From positions 248,001 through 312,000 of the forward strand of contig NZ_JACJVQ010000017.1 in NCBI RefSeq assembly GCF_014212135.1: a DNA stretch of 64,000 nt, given 5' to 3'. The DNA is from Cohnella thailandensis. Lineage in GTDB: Bacteria > Bacillota > Bacilli > Paenibacillales > Paenibacillaceae. A program made the translations under genes and the position numbers. Positions 16,266 through 24,777 of the stretch are shown piece by piece (position 1 is the stretch's first letter; each line of letters opens with the position of its first letter). The notes under the pieces are model-generated. The model made no database searches. It had not been told where the DNA came from and worked only from the letters and a program-made list of their open reading frames with translations.

Positions 16266-18623
16266 ATGACGAAACGAATCAAGCTCCGTACGCTGCTGTT
16301 GGGAGGGTTCATTACCCTCCTTTTTGTCGGTTTGGTCTTTCGCATCTATTGGGTGACCGTCGGGCCTAAAGGGGAGTTCTGGCTCAACCAGGCCAAGCAG
16401 ACCTGGATTACGAGCAAGCCGCTGCCGCAGGAGCGCGGGACGATCTCGGACCGCAACGGCGTGGTTCTGGCGGCGGACGCGGCCGCTTATACCCTGGCCG
16501 TCAGCCCGAAGGTCCTCAACGAGCTGGAGGAGAGCCATCCGTCCTGGAGGCTGATCGACCAGATCGTCTCCAAGTTCCATCTGGTGCTGGACAAGGACGA
16601 ATCCGAGATTCGCGCGGCTATCGGCGCTAAGAAAGAGGACGGCACCTATTACGACCAGCGCGAGATTCGGCCGGAAGGCTGGAAGATGGACAAGGCGGTC
16701 GCCGACCGGCTGATGGCGTTCCGCGAGGAGATGCGGAAGCTGACGGGCCAGAACGACGTCGGAATCTATTTTAACGAAGAGAAGAAGCGCTACTATCCGG
16801 GCGGCGCTCTCGCCTCGCAGATACTAGGCTACGAGAATAAAGACGGCGAAGCGATCATGGGCCTCGAGAAGACGCTCGACGAGCAGCTTCGCGGGGAAGC
16901 CGGCCATATCACTTACGAGAAGGACGGCATACGCACGCAGCTTGCGGACGGCGTCGTCGACGTGAAGCAGGCGGTGGACGGCAAGGACGTGACGCTGACG
17001 CTCGATCGCGACATTCAATTTTATATGGAAGAAGCGCTGGAGGAAGCCTACAAGAAATATAATCCGGTCTCGATTACCGCGATCGCGGCGGACCCGAAGA
17101 CGATGGATATTCTGGGCATGGTCAGCTTGCCCGACTTCGACCCGAACAACTATTGGGACTACAGCAATAATCTGGCGGCTTTTAAGAACAATGCCGTCCA
17201 GTCGGTCTACGAGCCGGGATCGACGTTCAAGATCATGACGCTTGCCGCCGCGGTTCAAGAGGGCAAATTCAATCCGAACGCCACCTATAAATCGGGAAGC
17301 ATCAGCATTTCGAAGAAAGACAAGCCCATTCACGACCACAATTACAGCGGATGGGGAACGATTACGTATCTGGAAGGCTTGAAGCGCTCCAGCAACGTCG
17401 CGTTCGTCAAGCTAGGCTACGAGATGCTGGGCAAGGAGAAGTTCGCCCAATACATCAACGACTTCGGCTTCGGCGCGAAGACGGGCATCGATCTGCCGGG
17501 CGAGGTGCTGGGACAGACGAAAATAACCTGGAACCGGGACTACGCGTCGGCGACGTTCGGCCAGTTCGTGACGGTAACGCCGATTCAGCAGGTGGCGGCC
17601 GTGGCGGCGGTGGCGAACGGCGGCAAGCTGATGCAGCCGCATATCGTCAAGTCGATCGCCGATCCGAAGACGGGCGAGAAGACGGTGACGGAGCCGAAGA
17701 TGATTCGCCAGGTCATCTCGGAGAGCACCTCGAAGCAAGTCGGCGAATACCTGGAGCAGGTCGTCAGCGACACGGAGATCGGCACCGGGCGGAACGCGTA
17801 CATCCCCGGCTACAAGATCGCGGGCAAGACCGGTACGGCGCAGGTCGTCGTCAACGGCAAATACGCCGAAGACAAATACGTCGTTTCGTTTATCGGCTAT
17901 GCGCCGGTCGAGGATCCGAAGATCGTCCTCTATGTCCTCGTCGACCAACCGGATATCCCGCTCGCGGGAGGCAGCTCGGTCGCGGCTCCGATCTTTAAGC
18001 AGATCATGGAGCAAGCGCTGCGCCATCTGGGAATCCAGCCGGACCTGGACGAAGAGGAGACGAAGGGCAAGGAAGGCGAGGATGAAGAGGTCGTCGCCGA
18101 GGTGACCAAGGCCGTGCCGGACGTGACCGGCATGACCGTCGCCCAGGCGGTAAGCGAGCTCGCGAACGTCTCCTTCAATACGGAGACGCTAGGCAAAGGC
18201 GAGAAGGTTCTTCAGCAATTGCCTAAGGCGAACAGCGTCATTCCGTCTTCGCAGAGAGTCTATCTCGTAACCGAGAAAAGCGTAAACAGCGTTCCTTCGC
18301 TCAAAGGCATGTCCTTGCGCGACTCGCTCGAGATGTGCACGCTGCTCGGAGCGAAGTGCCTGACAAGCGGAGAAGGCTACGTCGTCGCCCAGACATCGGG
18401 CAAGGCGAACGGCCAGCTCGTGCTGACGCTTGCCTTCGCGGCCCCGGGCCAGGAGGAAGCGGCGCTGCGGGAGCTGGCCGCGAAGAATCAAGAATCCGGG
18501 GCGGGCGACGGCGATTCCGGCAGCGGCTCCGAAAGCGATTCGGACAGCGAAGCCGCAAGCGATGCGGGCGGCGATTCGGAAGCCTCGGACGGGTCGGGCG
18601 AATCGTCGTCCGGCGACGGGTAA
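16266..18623 (+). CDS. pbpB: Septal penicillin-binding protein (PbpB/FtsI), class B transpeptidase
   Basis: A 785-residue division transpeptidase that cross-links peptidoglycan at the septum. It has an N-terminal membrane anchor (about 9-28), a class-B dimerisation domain, and a transpeptidase domain with the active site S319-T-F-K322, S375-S-N377 and K521-T-G-T. Two PASTA domains follow (from about 617 and 672). The last 45 or so residues are an unusual low-complexity Ser/Asp/Glu/Gly tail. ATG 16266 follows GGGTGATC; a GTG at 16257 lacks a ribosome site. It stands 20 bases after ftsL and is followed by a strong terminator before spoVD. Confidence 0.95.
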   Translation: MTKRIKLRTLLLGGFITLLFVGLVFRIYWVTVGPKGEFWLNQAKQTWITSKPLPQERGTISDRNGVVLAADAAAYTLAVSPKVLNELEESHPSWRLIDQIVSKFHLVLDKDESEIRAAIGAKKEDGTYYDQREIRPEGWKMDKAVADRLMAFREEMRKLTGQNDVGIYFNEEKKRYYPGGALASQILGYENKDGEAIMGLEKTLDEQLRGEAGHITYEKDGIRTQLADGVVDVKQAVDGKDVTLTLDRDIQFYMEEALEEAYKKYNPVSITAIAADPKTMDILGMVSLPDFDPNNYWDYSNNLAAFKNNAVQSVYEPGSTFKIMTLAAAVQEGKFNPNATYKSGSISISKKDKPIHDHNYSGWGTITYLEGLKRSSNVAFVKLGYEMLGKEKFAQYINDFGFGAKTGIDLPGEVLGQTKITWNRDYASATFGQFVTVTPIQQVAAVAAVANGGKLMQPHIVKSIADPKTGEKTVTEPKMIRQVISESTSKQVGEYLEQVVSDTEIGTGRNAYIPGYKIAGKTGTAQVVVNGKYAEDKYVVSFIGYAPVEDPKIVLYVLVDQPDIPLAGGSSVAAPIFKQIMEQALRHLGIQPDLDEEETKGKEGEDEEVVAEVTKAVPDVTGMTVAQAVSELANVSFNTETLGKGEKVLQQLPKANSVIPSSQRVYLVTEKSVNSVPSLKGMSLRDSLEMCTLLGAKCLTSGEGYVVAQTSGKANGQLVLTLAFAAPGQEEAALRELAAKNQESGAGDGDSGSGSESDSDSEAASDAGGDSEASDGSGESSSGDG

Positions 18624-18637
18624 TCGCAATGGAGAAG

Positions 18638-18686
18638 AAGCTGTCTCGTCAGGTCAGAAATGGCTTCGCGAGACGGCTTTTTGTTT
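18638..18686 (+). terminator. Rho-independent terminator between pbpB and spoVD
   Basis: An eleven-pair stem, AAGCTGTCTCG (18638-18648) with CGAGACGGCTT (18669-18679, one G-U pair), followed by a T-rich tail (TTTTTGTTT). It lies 14 bases after the pbpB stop and implies that spoVD is transcribed on its own. Confidence 0.85.
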
Positions 18687-18823
18687 GGAGGCTTCCTATC
18701 GCCTTCGCTGGGACAGCCCCGGGTTCTAACGAACTCTTAATCGGAATAGCTTGAACTAATAGGAATGGGCTTGTTCCATCCCGTTCCGTCTCAAGCGCAA
18801 GTGTTCCGGTGAGGAGGGAGAGC

Positions 18824-20752
18824 TTGAAGAAGATATCGCAGGTGACGGTGCGCAGGCGGCTGTTTATCGTATTGGTCGGCGTCGTGATCGCGTTCTGCGC
18901 GCTGCTGGTAAGGCTCGGCTACGTGCAGCTGTGGATCGGCGGCGAGCTGTCCGCGAAGGCGGAGGATTCCTGGCGGCGGCAAATTCCGTTCGAAGGCAAA
19001 CGGGGGGAGATCGTCGACCGCAACGGGACGAAGCTGGCCTACGACATCAGCTCGCCGACGGTCTACGCCGTCCCCGTCCAGGTGAAGGATAAGGCCGGCA
19101 CGGCGGCCAAGCTGGCGCCGCTGCTGGGGATGACGCAAGAGAAATTGGTCGAGTTGATGTCCAAGAAGACGAGAGAGGTGGCGCTGCGTCCCGGAGGACG
19201 GAAGATCACGACGGAGCTGGGGAGACAGATCCAGGCGCTTAACCTCCCGGGAATCTTCGTCGCGGAGGACAGCAAGCGATATTATCCTTACGGGGTCATG
19301 GCGTCGAATATTCTCGGCATTACCGGCTACGACGGCGGATTGACCGGCGTGGAGAGCAAGTATGACGAGCTTCTCAAAGGAATGAGAGGCAGCATCTCCT
19401 ATCTGACGGACGCCGCCGGCAACGCGATGCCGGACTCCTCGGAGAAGTACCAGGCGCCCCGCGACGGGCTGACGCTGAAGCTGACGATCGATCAGCCGAT
19501 TCAGTCGATGGTGGAGCGGGAGCTGGACCAGGCGATGTTGAAGTATCAGCCGAACAGCGCGATCGCGATCGCGATGGACCCGAACACGGGCGAAATTCTG
19601 GGAATGGCGAGCCGGCCGACTTTTCAACCGGATAAATACCAGGAAGCGAAGCCGGAGGTGTACAACCGGAATCTGCCGATCTGGATGACGTACGAGCCGG
19701 GGTCGACGTTCAAGATCATCACTTTGTCGGCGGCGCTGGAGGAAGGCAAGGTCGACCTGAAGAACGAGCATTTCTACGACCCGGGCTACATCGAAGTGGC
19801 GGGCGCCAAGCTGCGCTGCTGGAAAAGAGGCGGACACGGAAGCCAGTCGTTCCTCGAAGTGGTGGAGAACTCTTGCAACCCGGGCTTCGTCACGCTGGGG
19901 CAGAGGCTTGGCAAAGAGAAGCTGTTCGAGTATATTGAGGACTTCGGCTTCGGCAAGAAGACCGGGATCGATCTGGGCGGCGAGGAGAACGGAATCCTGT
20001 TCAAGCTGAGCCAAGTCGGTCCCGTCGAGCTGGCGACGACATCCTTCGGCCAAGGCGTCTCCGTGACGCCGATCCAGCAGGTCGCGGCGGTGGCGGCGGC
20101 GATCAACGGCGGCAAGCTATACAAGCCCCATGTCGCGAAGGAATGGATCCACCCGGAGACCGGGATGGTGATGGAGGAGATGCAGCCTGAGCTTGTCAGG
20201 CAGGTGATCTCGCCCGAGACGTCCAAAAAGGTTCGCGAGGCGCTGGAGAGCGTCGTGGCGCAGGGAACCGGGGGCAAAGCCTTTCTCGACGGCTATCGCG
20301 TCGGAGGCAAAACGGGGACGGCCCAGAAGGTCGTGAACGGGCGCTACTCGCCGAACGAGCATATCGTCTCCTTCATCGGCTTCGCTCCCGCCGACGACCC
20401 GAAGCTGGTCGTTTACGTGGCGATCGACAACCCGATGGGGATCCAGTTCGGCGGCCAAGTGGCGGCGCCGATCGTTCGAGACATCATGGCGGACGCGCTT
20501 CCCCATCTCGGAGTGGAACCGAGAAAGGAACAGATCGCCAAAGAATACAAGTATCCGGACGTTCCGCTCGTGACCGTTCCGAATCTCGTCGGCAAGACGG
20601 TTTCGGATTTGTACGAGGATATGAACATGAACTTTCAGCTGTCCGCTTCGGGCAAAGGGCAGACGGTGCTGAGGCAGGCGCCGGCGGCGGGAGCCCGCGT
20701 CGAGAAGGGCTCGGTCATTCGGATCTATCTGGGGGCGGAAGGCGGCGATTAA
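18824..20752 (+). CDS. spoVD: Stage V sporulation penicillin-binding protein SpoVD
   Basis: A 642-residue class-B transpeptidase (646 in B. subtilis) that makes the spore cortex peptidoglycan with SpoVE. It has a basic N-terminus and membrane helix (about 13-33), a dimerisation domain, and an active site S294-T-F-K297, SCN (in VENSCNPGF) and K496-T-G-T. One C-terminal PASTA domain (VPNLVGKTVSDL onward) separates it from the two-PASTA PbpB upstream. Start: TTG 18824, six bases after GAGGAGGG (18811-18818); the GTG at 18809 precedes that site. A terminator upstream and its own 140-base leader point to separate, probably sporulation-linked, transcription, but I could not identify a clear SigE promoter there. 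Confidence 0.93.
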   Translation: MKKISQVTVRRRLFIVLVGVVIAFCALLVRLGYVQLWIGGELSAKAEDSWRRQIPFEGKRGEIVDRNGTKLAYDISSPTVYAVPVQVKDKAGTAAKLAPLLGMTQEKLVELMSKKTREVALRPGGRKITTELGRQIQALNLPGIFVAEDSKRYYPYGVMASNILGITGYDGGLTGVESKYDELLKGMRGSISYLTDAAGNAMPDSSEKYQAPRDGLTLKLTIDQPIQSMVERELDQAMLKYQPNSAIAIAMDPNTGEILGMASRPTFQPDKYQEAKPEVYNRNLPIWMTYEPGSTFKIITLSAALEEGKVDLKNEHFYDPGYIEVAGAKLRCWKRGGHGSQSFLEVVENSCNPGFVTLGQRLGKEKLFEYIEDFGFGKKTGIDLGGEENGILFKLSQVGPVELATTSFGQGVSVTPIQQVAAVAAAINGGKLYKPHVAKEWIHPETGMVMEEMQPELVRQVISPETSKKVREALESVVAQGTGGKAFLDGYRVGGKTGTAQKVVNGRYSPNEHIVSFIGFAPADDPKLVVYVAIDNPMGIQFGGQVAAPIVRDIMADALPHLGVEPRKEQIAKEYKYPDVPLVTVPNLVGKTVSDLYEDMNMNFQLSASGKGQTVLRQAPAAGARVEKGSVIRIYLGAEGGD

Positions 20753-20850
20753 GCCGTCTTCCTCGTCTAAAGCCGGTTGCAGCAGTCGGCTGTTACTTGC
20801 ATGGCCCGTTAAAAAAGCTTCATTTTTGGCGCAAAAGCAAGCTCTTCCCC

Positions 20851-20880
20851 TTGTAATTGAAGAGACGGTTGGATGATAAT
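20851..20880 (+). promoter_or_regulatory. Possible sigma-A promoter for murE and downstream genes
   Basis: TTGTAA (20851-20856) and GATAAT (20875-20880) are separated by 18 bases, 39 bases ahead of the murE start. A second TATAAT occurs at 20884 but has no -35 partner. The 165-base gap contains no gene. Confidence 0.4.
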
Positions 20881-20918
20881 GAGTATAATGTTTGTGCGTC
20901 GAAGGAGGCCGAAAGAAG

Positions 20919-22406
20919 ATGAGATTGCGCGAGCTGACGGATCACCTGCTCGTCTCCAGAATCGTCGGAGACGAGGATCTGCTTATTCAAGGCATAGAGG
21001 CTGACTCCCGGAAGGTCGAGAAAGGGCAGCTGTTCTTTTGTTTGCCGGGCCATACGGCAGACGGCCACGATTACGCGCCGCAAGCGCTCGACCGCGGCGC
21101 CGTCGCGCTGGTCGTCTCGAGAAAGCTTGACCTGAACGCGACGCAAGTGGTCGTGCCGGACGTTCGCCAAGCGATGGCGATTATCGCCGACGTATGGTAC
21201 GGGTTCCCCTCGAAGGAGCTGAGGCCGATCGGGGTCACCGGAACGAACGGGAAGACGACGACGACCTATCTCATCGAGAAAATTTTGTCGGATGCCGGCG
21301 CGAAGCCCGGCGTCATCGGCACGATCGAGAAGAGGTACGCGGGAATCAGCTTCCCGATGTCCGGCACGACGCCCGACATTCTGGAGCTCCAGAAGACGTT
21401 CCGGGACATGCTGGAAGCGGGGACGGAGCGCGTCGTGATGGAGGTGAGCTCCCACGCTCTCGAGCAAGGCCGGGTCAAGGGAACGTTTTTCCGCACGGCG
21501 ATCTTCACCAACCTGACCCAGGACCATCTGGATTATCACGGATCGATGGAAGCCTACGCCGACGCGAAGGGGCTGTTCTTCTCCCGCTTGGGCAACTTTT
21601 ATTCCGATTCGCCGAGCGAGCGAAGCTATGCGATCCTGAACGCCGACGACGAAGCGTCGAAGCGCTACGCCCGCCTGACGGCGGCCGAAGTCATCACTTA
21701 CGGCGTCGAGAACGAAGCTTTGGTAAGGGCCTCGAACGTTCGGGTGACGAGCCGAGGGACTTCGTTCCGAGTACATACGTTCCAGGGAGATCAGGACGTT
21801 CAGCTCCGGCTCGTCGGCAAGTTCAACGTCTATAACGCTTTGGCCGCCTTGGCCGCGGGAATCTGCGAAGGAATTCCGCTGGAGGACGCCGTTCGCAGCC
21901 TGGAAGCGACAGAGGGCGTCCCGGGACGGGTGGAGGCGGTCGACGAAGGCCAATCCTTCGCCGTTATCGTCGACTACGCGCATACGCCGGACGGACTCGA
22001 CAACGTCCTCCGGACGGTCCGCGAGATTGCCGCCGGCCGGGTGATCTGCGTGTTCGGCTGCGGCGGGGACCGCGACCGGACGAAGCGCCCCATCATGGGC
22101 AAGATCGCGGCCGAGTGGTCCGATCGCGTCATCGTGACGAGCGACAATCCGAGGACGGAGGATCCGCTCGCCATCCTGAAGGATATCCAGGCGGGGCTGA
22201 TCGAAGCGGGCGTCGACCCGTCCCGTTATGAGCTCGAGCCCGATCGCGAAGCGGCGATCCATAAAGCGGTTGAAATGGCAAGCCCGGGAGATGTAGTATT
22301 GATAGCGGGGAAAGGCCATGAAACCTACCAATTGATCGGCGGCGTCACCTACGATTTCGACGATCGCCTGGTAGCGAGAGCCGCGATAAGGAGCGTATTG
22401 AATTGA
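20919..22406 (+). CDS. murE: UDP-MurNAc-L-Ala-D-Glu: meso-diaminopimelate ligase MurE
   Basis: A 495-residue ATP-dependent ligase that adds the third residue to the peptidoglycan stem peptide in the cytosol. The ATP loop is GTNGKTTT (K112), the substrate region TSGTTPD/SMSGTTPD-like, and the C-terminal specificity motif D409-N-P-R412 (DNPRTEDP) is the one that selects meso-diaminopimelate instead of lysine. This agrees with the dapL gene at the other end of the window. ATG 20919 is 10 bases after AAGGAGG. Its stop overlaps the murF start (TGATG). Confidence 0.97.
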   Translation: MRLRELTDHLLVSRIVGDEDLLIQGIEADSRKVEKGQLFFCLPGHTADGHDYAPQALDRGAVALVVSRKLDLNATQVVVPDVRQAMAIIADVWYGFPSKELRPIGVTGTNGKTTTTYLIEKILSDAGAKPGVIGTIEKRYAGISFPMSGTTPDILELQKTFRDMLEAGTERVVMEVSSHALEQGRVKGTFFRTAIFTNLTQDHLDYHGSMEAYADAKGLFFSRLGNFYSDSPSERSYAILNADDEASKRYARLTAAEVITYGVENEALVRASNVRVTSRGTSFRVHTFQGDQDVQLRLVGKFNVYNALAALAAGICEGIPLEDAVRSLEATEGVPGRVEAVDEGQSFAVIVDYAHTPDGLDNVLRTVREIAAGRVICVFGCGGDRDRTKRPIMGKIAAEWSDRVIVTSDNPRTEDPLAILKDIQAGLIEAGVDPSRYELEPDREAAIHKAVEMASPGDVVLIAGKGHETYQLIGGVTYDFDDRLVARAAIRSVLN

Positions 22407-23806
22407 TGCAAGCCACTTTGCGGGAAGTATCCGTCTGGTGCGGTTCCAGCAGCTTTCCGAAAGCTCAGGAAGCGGGAGACATGACGGCAAGCGGAGTATC
22501 CACGGATACGAGAACGCTGAAGCCGGGACAATTATTCGTGCCGCTCGTCGGAGAACGCTTCGACGGGCACGATCACTTGGCCGCCGCGGAAGCGGCCGGC
22601 GCCGTTGCGGCGCTCTGGCGGGAGGATCGGCCTCCCTCCTCAACGAAGCTTCCTCTTATTCTCGTGAACGATACGCTAGAAGCCCTTCAAAGGCTGGCCG
22701 AAGCCTATCTGGACCGACTGGGAGCCAAGGTCGTCGGCGTCACGGGAAGCAACGGCAAAACGACGACGAAGGATCTGATTGCTTCCGTGCTGTCGACCGC
22801 TTACAAGGTCGTGAAGACGGAAGGCAACTTCAATAATCATATCGGCCTGCCTTTAACGATCCTTCGCGCCCCCGCGGACGCGGAGGTGCTCGTCTTGGAG
22901 ATGGGGATGAGCGGCTTCGGCGAGATTTCCTTGCTGACGAAGCTGGCGAAGCCGCAGGTCGCCGTCATTACGAACATCGGCGAATCCCATCTGCTGCAGC
23001 TCGGCTCGCGCCGCAATATCGCCCGGGCCAAGCTGGAGATCGCGGAGGGGCTTAGAGAAGGCGGAGCTCTTATCTATAACGGAGACGAACCGCTGCTGGC
23101 GGAAGAGCTGGCCGCGTCTCCCGTTCGGGGAGACATCGAGAAGATTACCTTCGGAGCCGGAGAGCCGTGCGACGTAAGGCTGGGAGAGGCGAGACCGACG
23201 GAGCAAGGCGGCGAATTCTACGTCGCGGACGAACCGGACTTCCTATATTCGATTCCGGTGCCCGGGCGGCATAACGCGCTGAACTCCCTCGCCGCGATCG
23301 CGGCGGGCAAGCTGCTGGGCCTCTCTCGCGAGAGCGTCGCGAAAGGCCTGGCGACCGCTCCGATGACGGGGATGCGAATCGAGAGGTCGAAAGCCTGGAA
23401 CGGCGCCGACCTTCTGAACGACGCGTACAACGCGAGTCCGACTTCCGTCCGGGCGGCGATCGATCTGGTGGCGAGCCTAGAGCCCGAAGGCAAGCGGTGG
23501 GTCGTGCTCGGAGACATGCTGGAGCTCGGTCCTGACGAAGCGGAATTCCACGCGGGCATCGGGCGGTATTTGAACGGCGGCAAGGCGGAAGCCGTGCTGG
23601 CTTACGGCCCGCTCTCCAAGCGCATCGCCGAGGAAGCGGCACAAGGTTTTCCCGCCGGAGCCGTTAAGCATTATGACGATAAAGATCAACTGATAGCGGA
23701 TTTGATCGCTCAGCTGAAGCCGGAAGATCTGGTGCTGGTCAAAGCCTCGCGCGGCATGAAGCTGGAGCAGGTCGTATCCGCGTTGCACAAAGGAGTCGTG
23801 GGGTGA
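22406..23806 (+). CDS. murF: UDP-MurNAc-tripeptide: D-Ala-D-Ala ligase MurF
   Basis: A 466-residue Mur ligase that completes the pentapeptide precursor. It shows the ATP loop GVTGSNGKTTTKDL, the central NNHIGLPLT segment, MGMSGFGEI and the MurF-typical LLNDAYNASPTSVRAA. ATG 22406 shares its A with the TGA of murE, with AAGGAG (22388-22393) upstream. In B. subtilis murF lies elsewhere; its location between murE and mraY is the arrangement of Paenibacillus and many other bacteria. It is followed after four bases by mraY. Confidence 0.96.
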   Translation: MQATLREVSVWCGSSSFPKAQEAGDMTASGVSTDTRTLKPGQLFVPLVGERFDGHDHLAAAEAAGAVAALWREDRPPSSTKLPLILVNDTLEALQRLAEAYLDRLGAKVVGVTGSNGKTTTKDLIASVLSTAYKVVKTEGNFNNHIGLPLTILRAPADAEVLVLEMGMSGFGEISLLTKLAKPQVAVITNIGESHLLQLGSRRNIARAKLEIAEGLREGGALIYNGDEPLLAEELAASPVRGDIEKITFGAGEPCDVRLGEARPTEQGGEFYVADEPDFLYSIPVPGRHNALNSLAAIAAGKLLGLSRESVAKGLATAPMTGMRIERSKAWNGADLLNDAYNASPTSVRAAIDLVASLEPEGKRWVVLGDMLELGPDEAEFHAGIGRYLNGGKAEAVLAYGPLSKRIAEEAAQGFPAGAVKHYDDKDQLIADLIAQLKPEDLVLVKASRGMKLEQVVSALHKGVVG

Positions 23807-23810
23807 GATC

Positions 23811-24773
23811 ATGGACTATTCTTCTACATTATGGACGCTGGGAGTTTCCTTCGTTCTGGCGGCCTTGCTAGGTCCGGTCTGCATTCCCATTCTCCGTCGG
23901 ATGAAGTTCGGGCAGACCGTTCGCGAGGAAGGGCCGAAGTCGCACCTTAAGAAGACGGGGACGCCGACGATGGGCGGCATCATCATTCTGCTGGCGCTGA
24001 CGATAGCCTATGGGAAGTTCGCGGACGGGGGACTGGCCTTCTGGGCGATTCTCGTCGCATGCCTGGGCTTCGGGCTGGTCGGCTTCCTGGACGACTACAT
24101 CAAGATCGTCTTGAAGCGTTCGCTCGGCCTTACAGCCAAGCAGAAGCTGTTCGGACAGCTGCTTTTCTCGATCGTGTTCTGCGTGCTGCTGCACCGGATG
24201 GGGCATAGCACCGCGATCGGTTTTCCGGGCATTAATGGCTCTATCGATTTGGGCTGGGGTTATTATTTATTCGTCATTATCATTTTCTTCGCGTCCAGCA
24301 ACGCGGTGAATTTCACCGACGGCGTGGACGGCCTGTTGTCGGGGACAAGCGCCCTGGCCTTCGGTGCTTACACCCTGATCGCCCTCGAGGCGGCCCAATC
24401 GCAATCGGCGATTTTCTCGGCGGCGATGATCGGCGCCGTGCTCGGCTTCCTCGTCTACAACGCGCATCCCGCCAAGGTGTTCATGGGCGACAGCGGCTCT
24501 CTGGGAATCGGCGGCGGCCTTGCGGCCGTGGCGATTCTGACGAAGACGGAGCTTCTGCTTATCCCCATCGGCGGCGTGTTCGTCATCGAGATGCTGTCCG
24601 TCATCATTCAGGTGACCTCGTTCAAGACGAGAGGCAAACGGGTATTCAAGATGAGCCCGATCCACCATCACTTCGAGCTGACCGGATGGTCCGAATGGAA
24701 GGTCGTGACGGTGTTCTGGACGGTCGGCCTGATGCTTGCCGTTCTTGGATTCATTATGTACAAGGGGCTATAA
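23811..24773 (+). CDS. mraY: Phospho-MurNAc-pentapeptide transferase MraY
   Basis: A 320-residue polytopic membrane enzyme (about ten helices) that attaches phospho-MurNAc-pentapeptide to undecaprenyl phosphate to form lipid I. Family residues are visible in LDDYIK, NFTDGVDGL (catalytic Asp region), FMGDSGSLGIGG and MSPIHHHFEL. ATG 23811 follows GGGGTGA, which also contains the murF stop. murD starts four bases after its stop. Confidence 0.97.
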   Translation: MDYSSTLWTLGVSFVLAALLGPVCIPILRRMKFGQTVREEGPKSHLKKTGTPTMGGIIILLALTIAYGKFADGGLAFWAILVACLGFGLVGFLDDYIKIVLKRSLGLTAKQKLFGQLLFSIVFCVLLHRMGHSTAIGFPGINGSIDLGWGYYLFVIIIFFASSNAVNFTDGVDGLLSGTSALAFGAYTLIALEAAQSQSAIFSAAMIGAVLGFLVYNAHPAKVFMGDSGSLGIGGGLAAVAILTKTELLLIPIGGVFVIEMLSVIIQVTSFKTRGKRVFKMSPIHHHFELTGWSEWKVVTVFWTVGLMLAVLGFIMYKGL

Positions 24774-24777
24774 CGAC

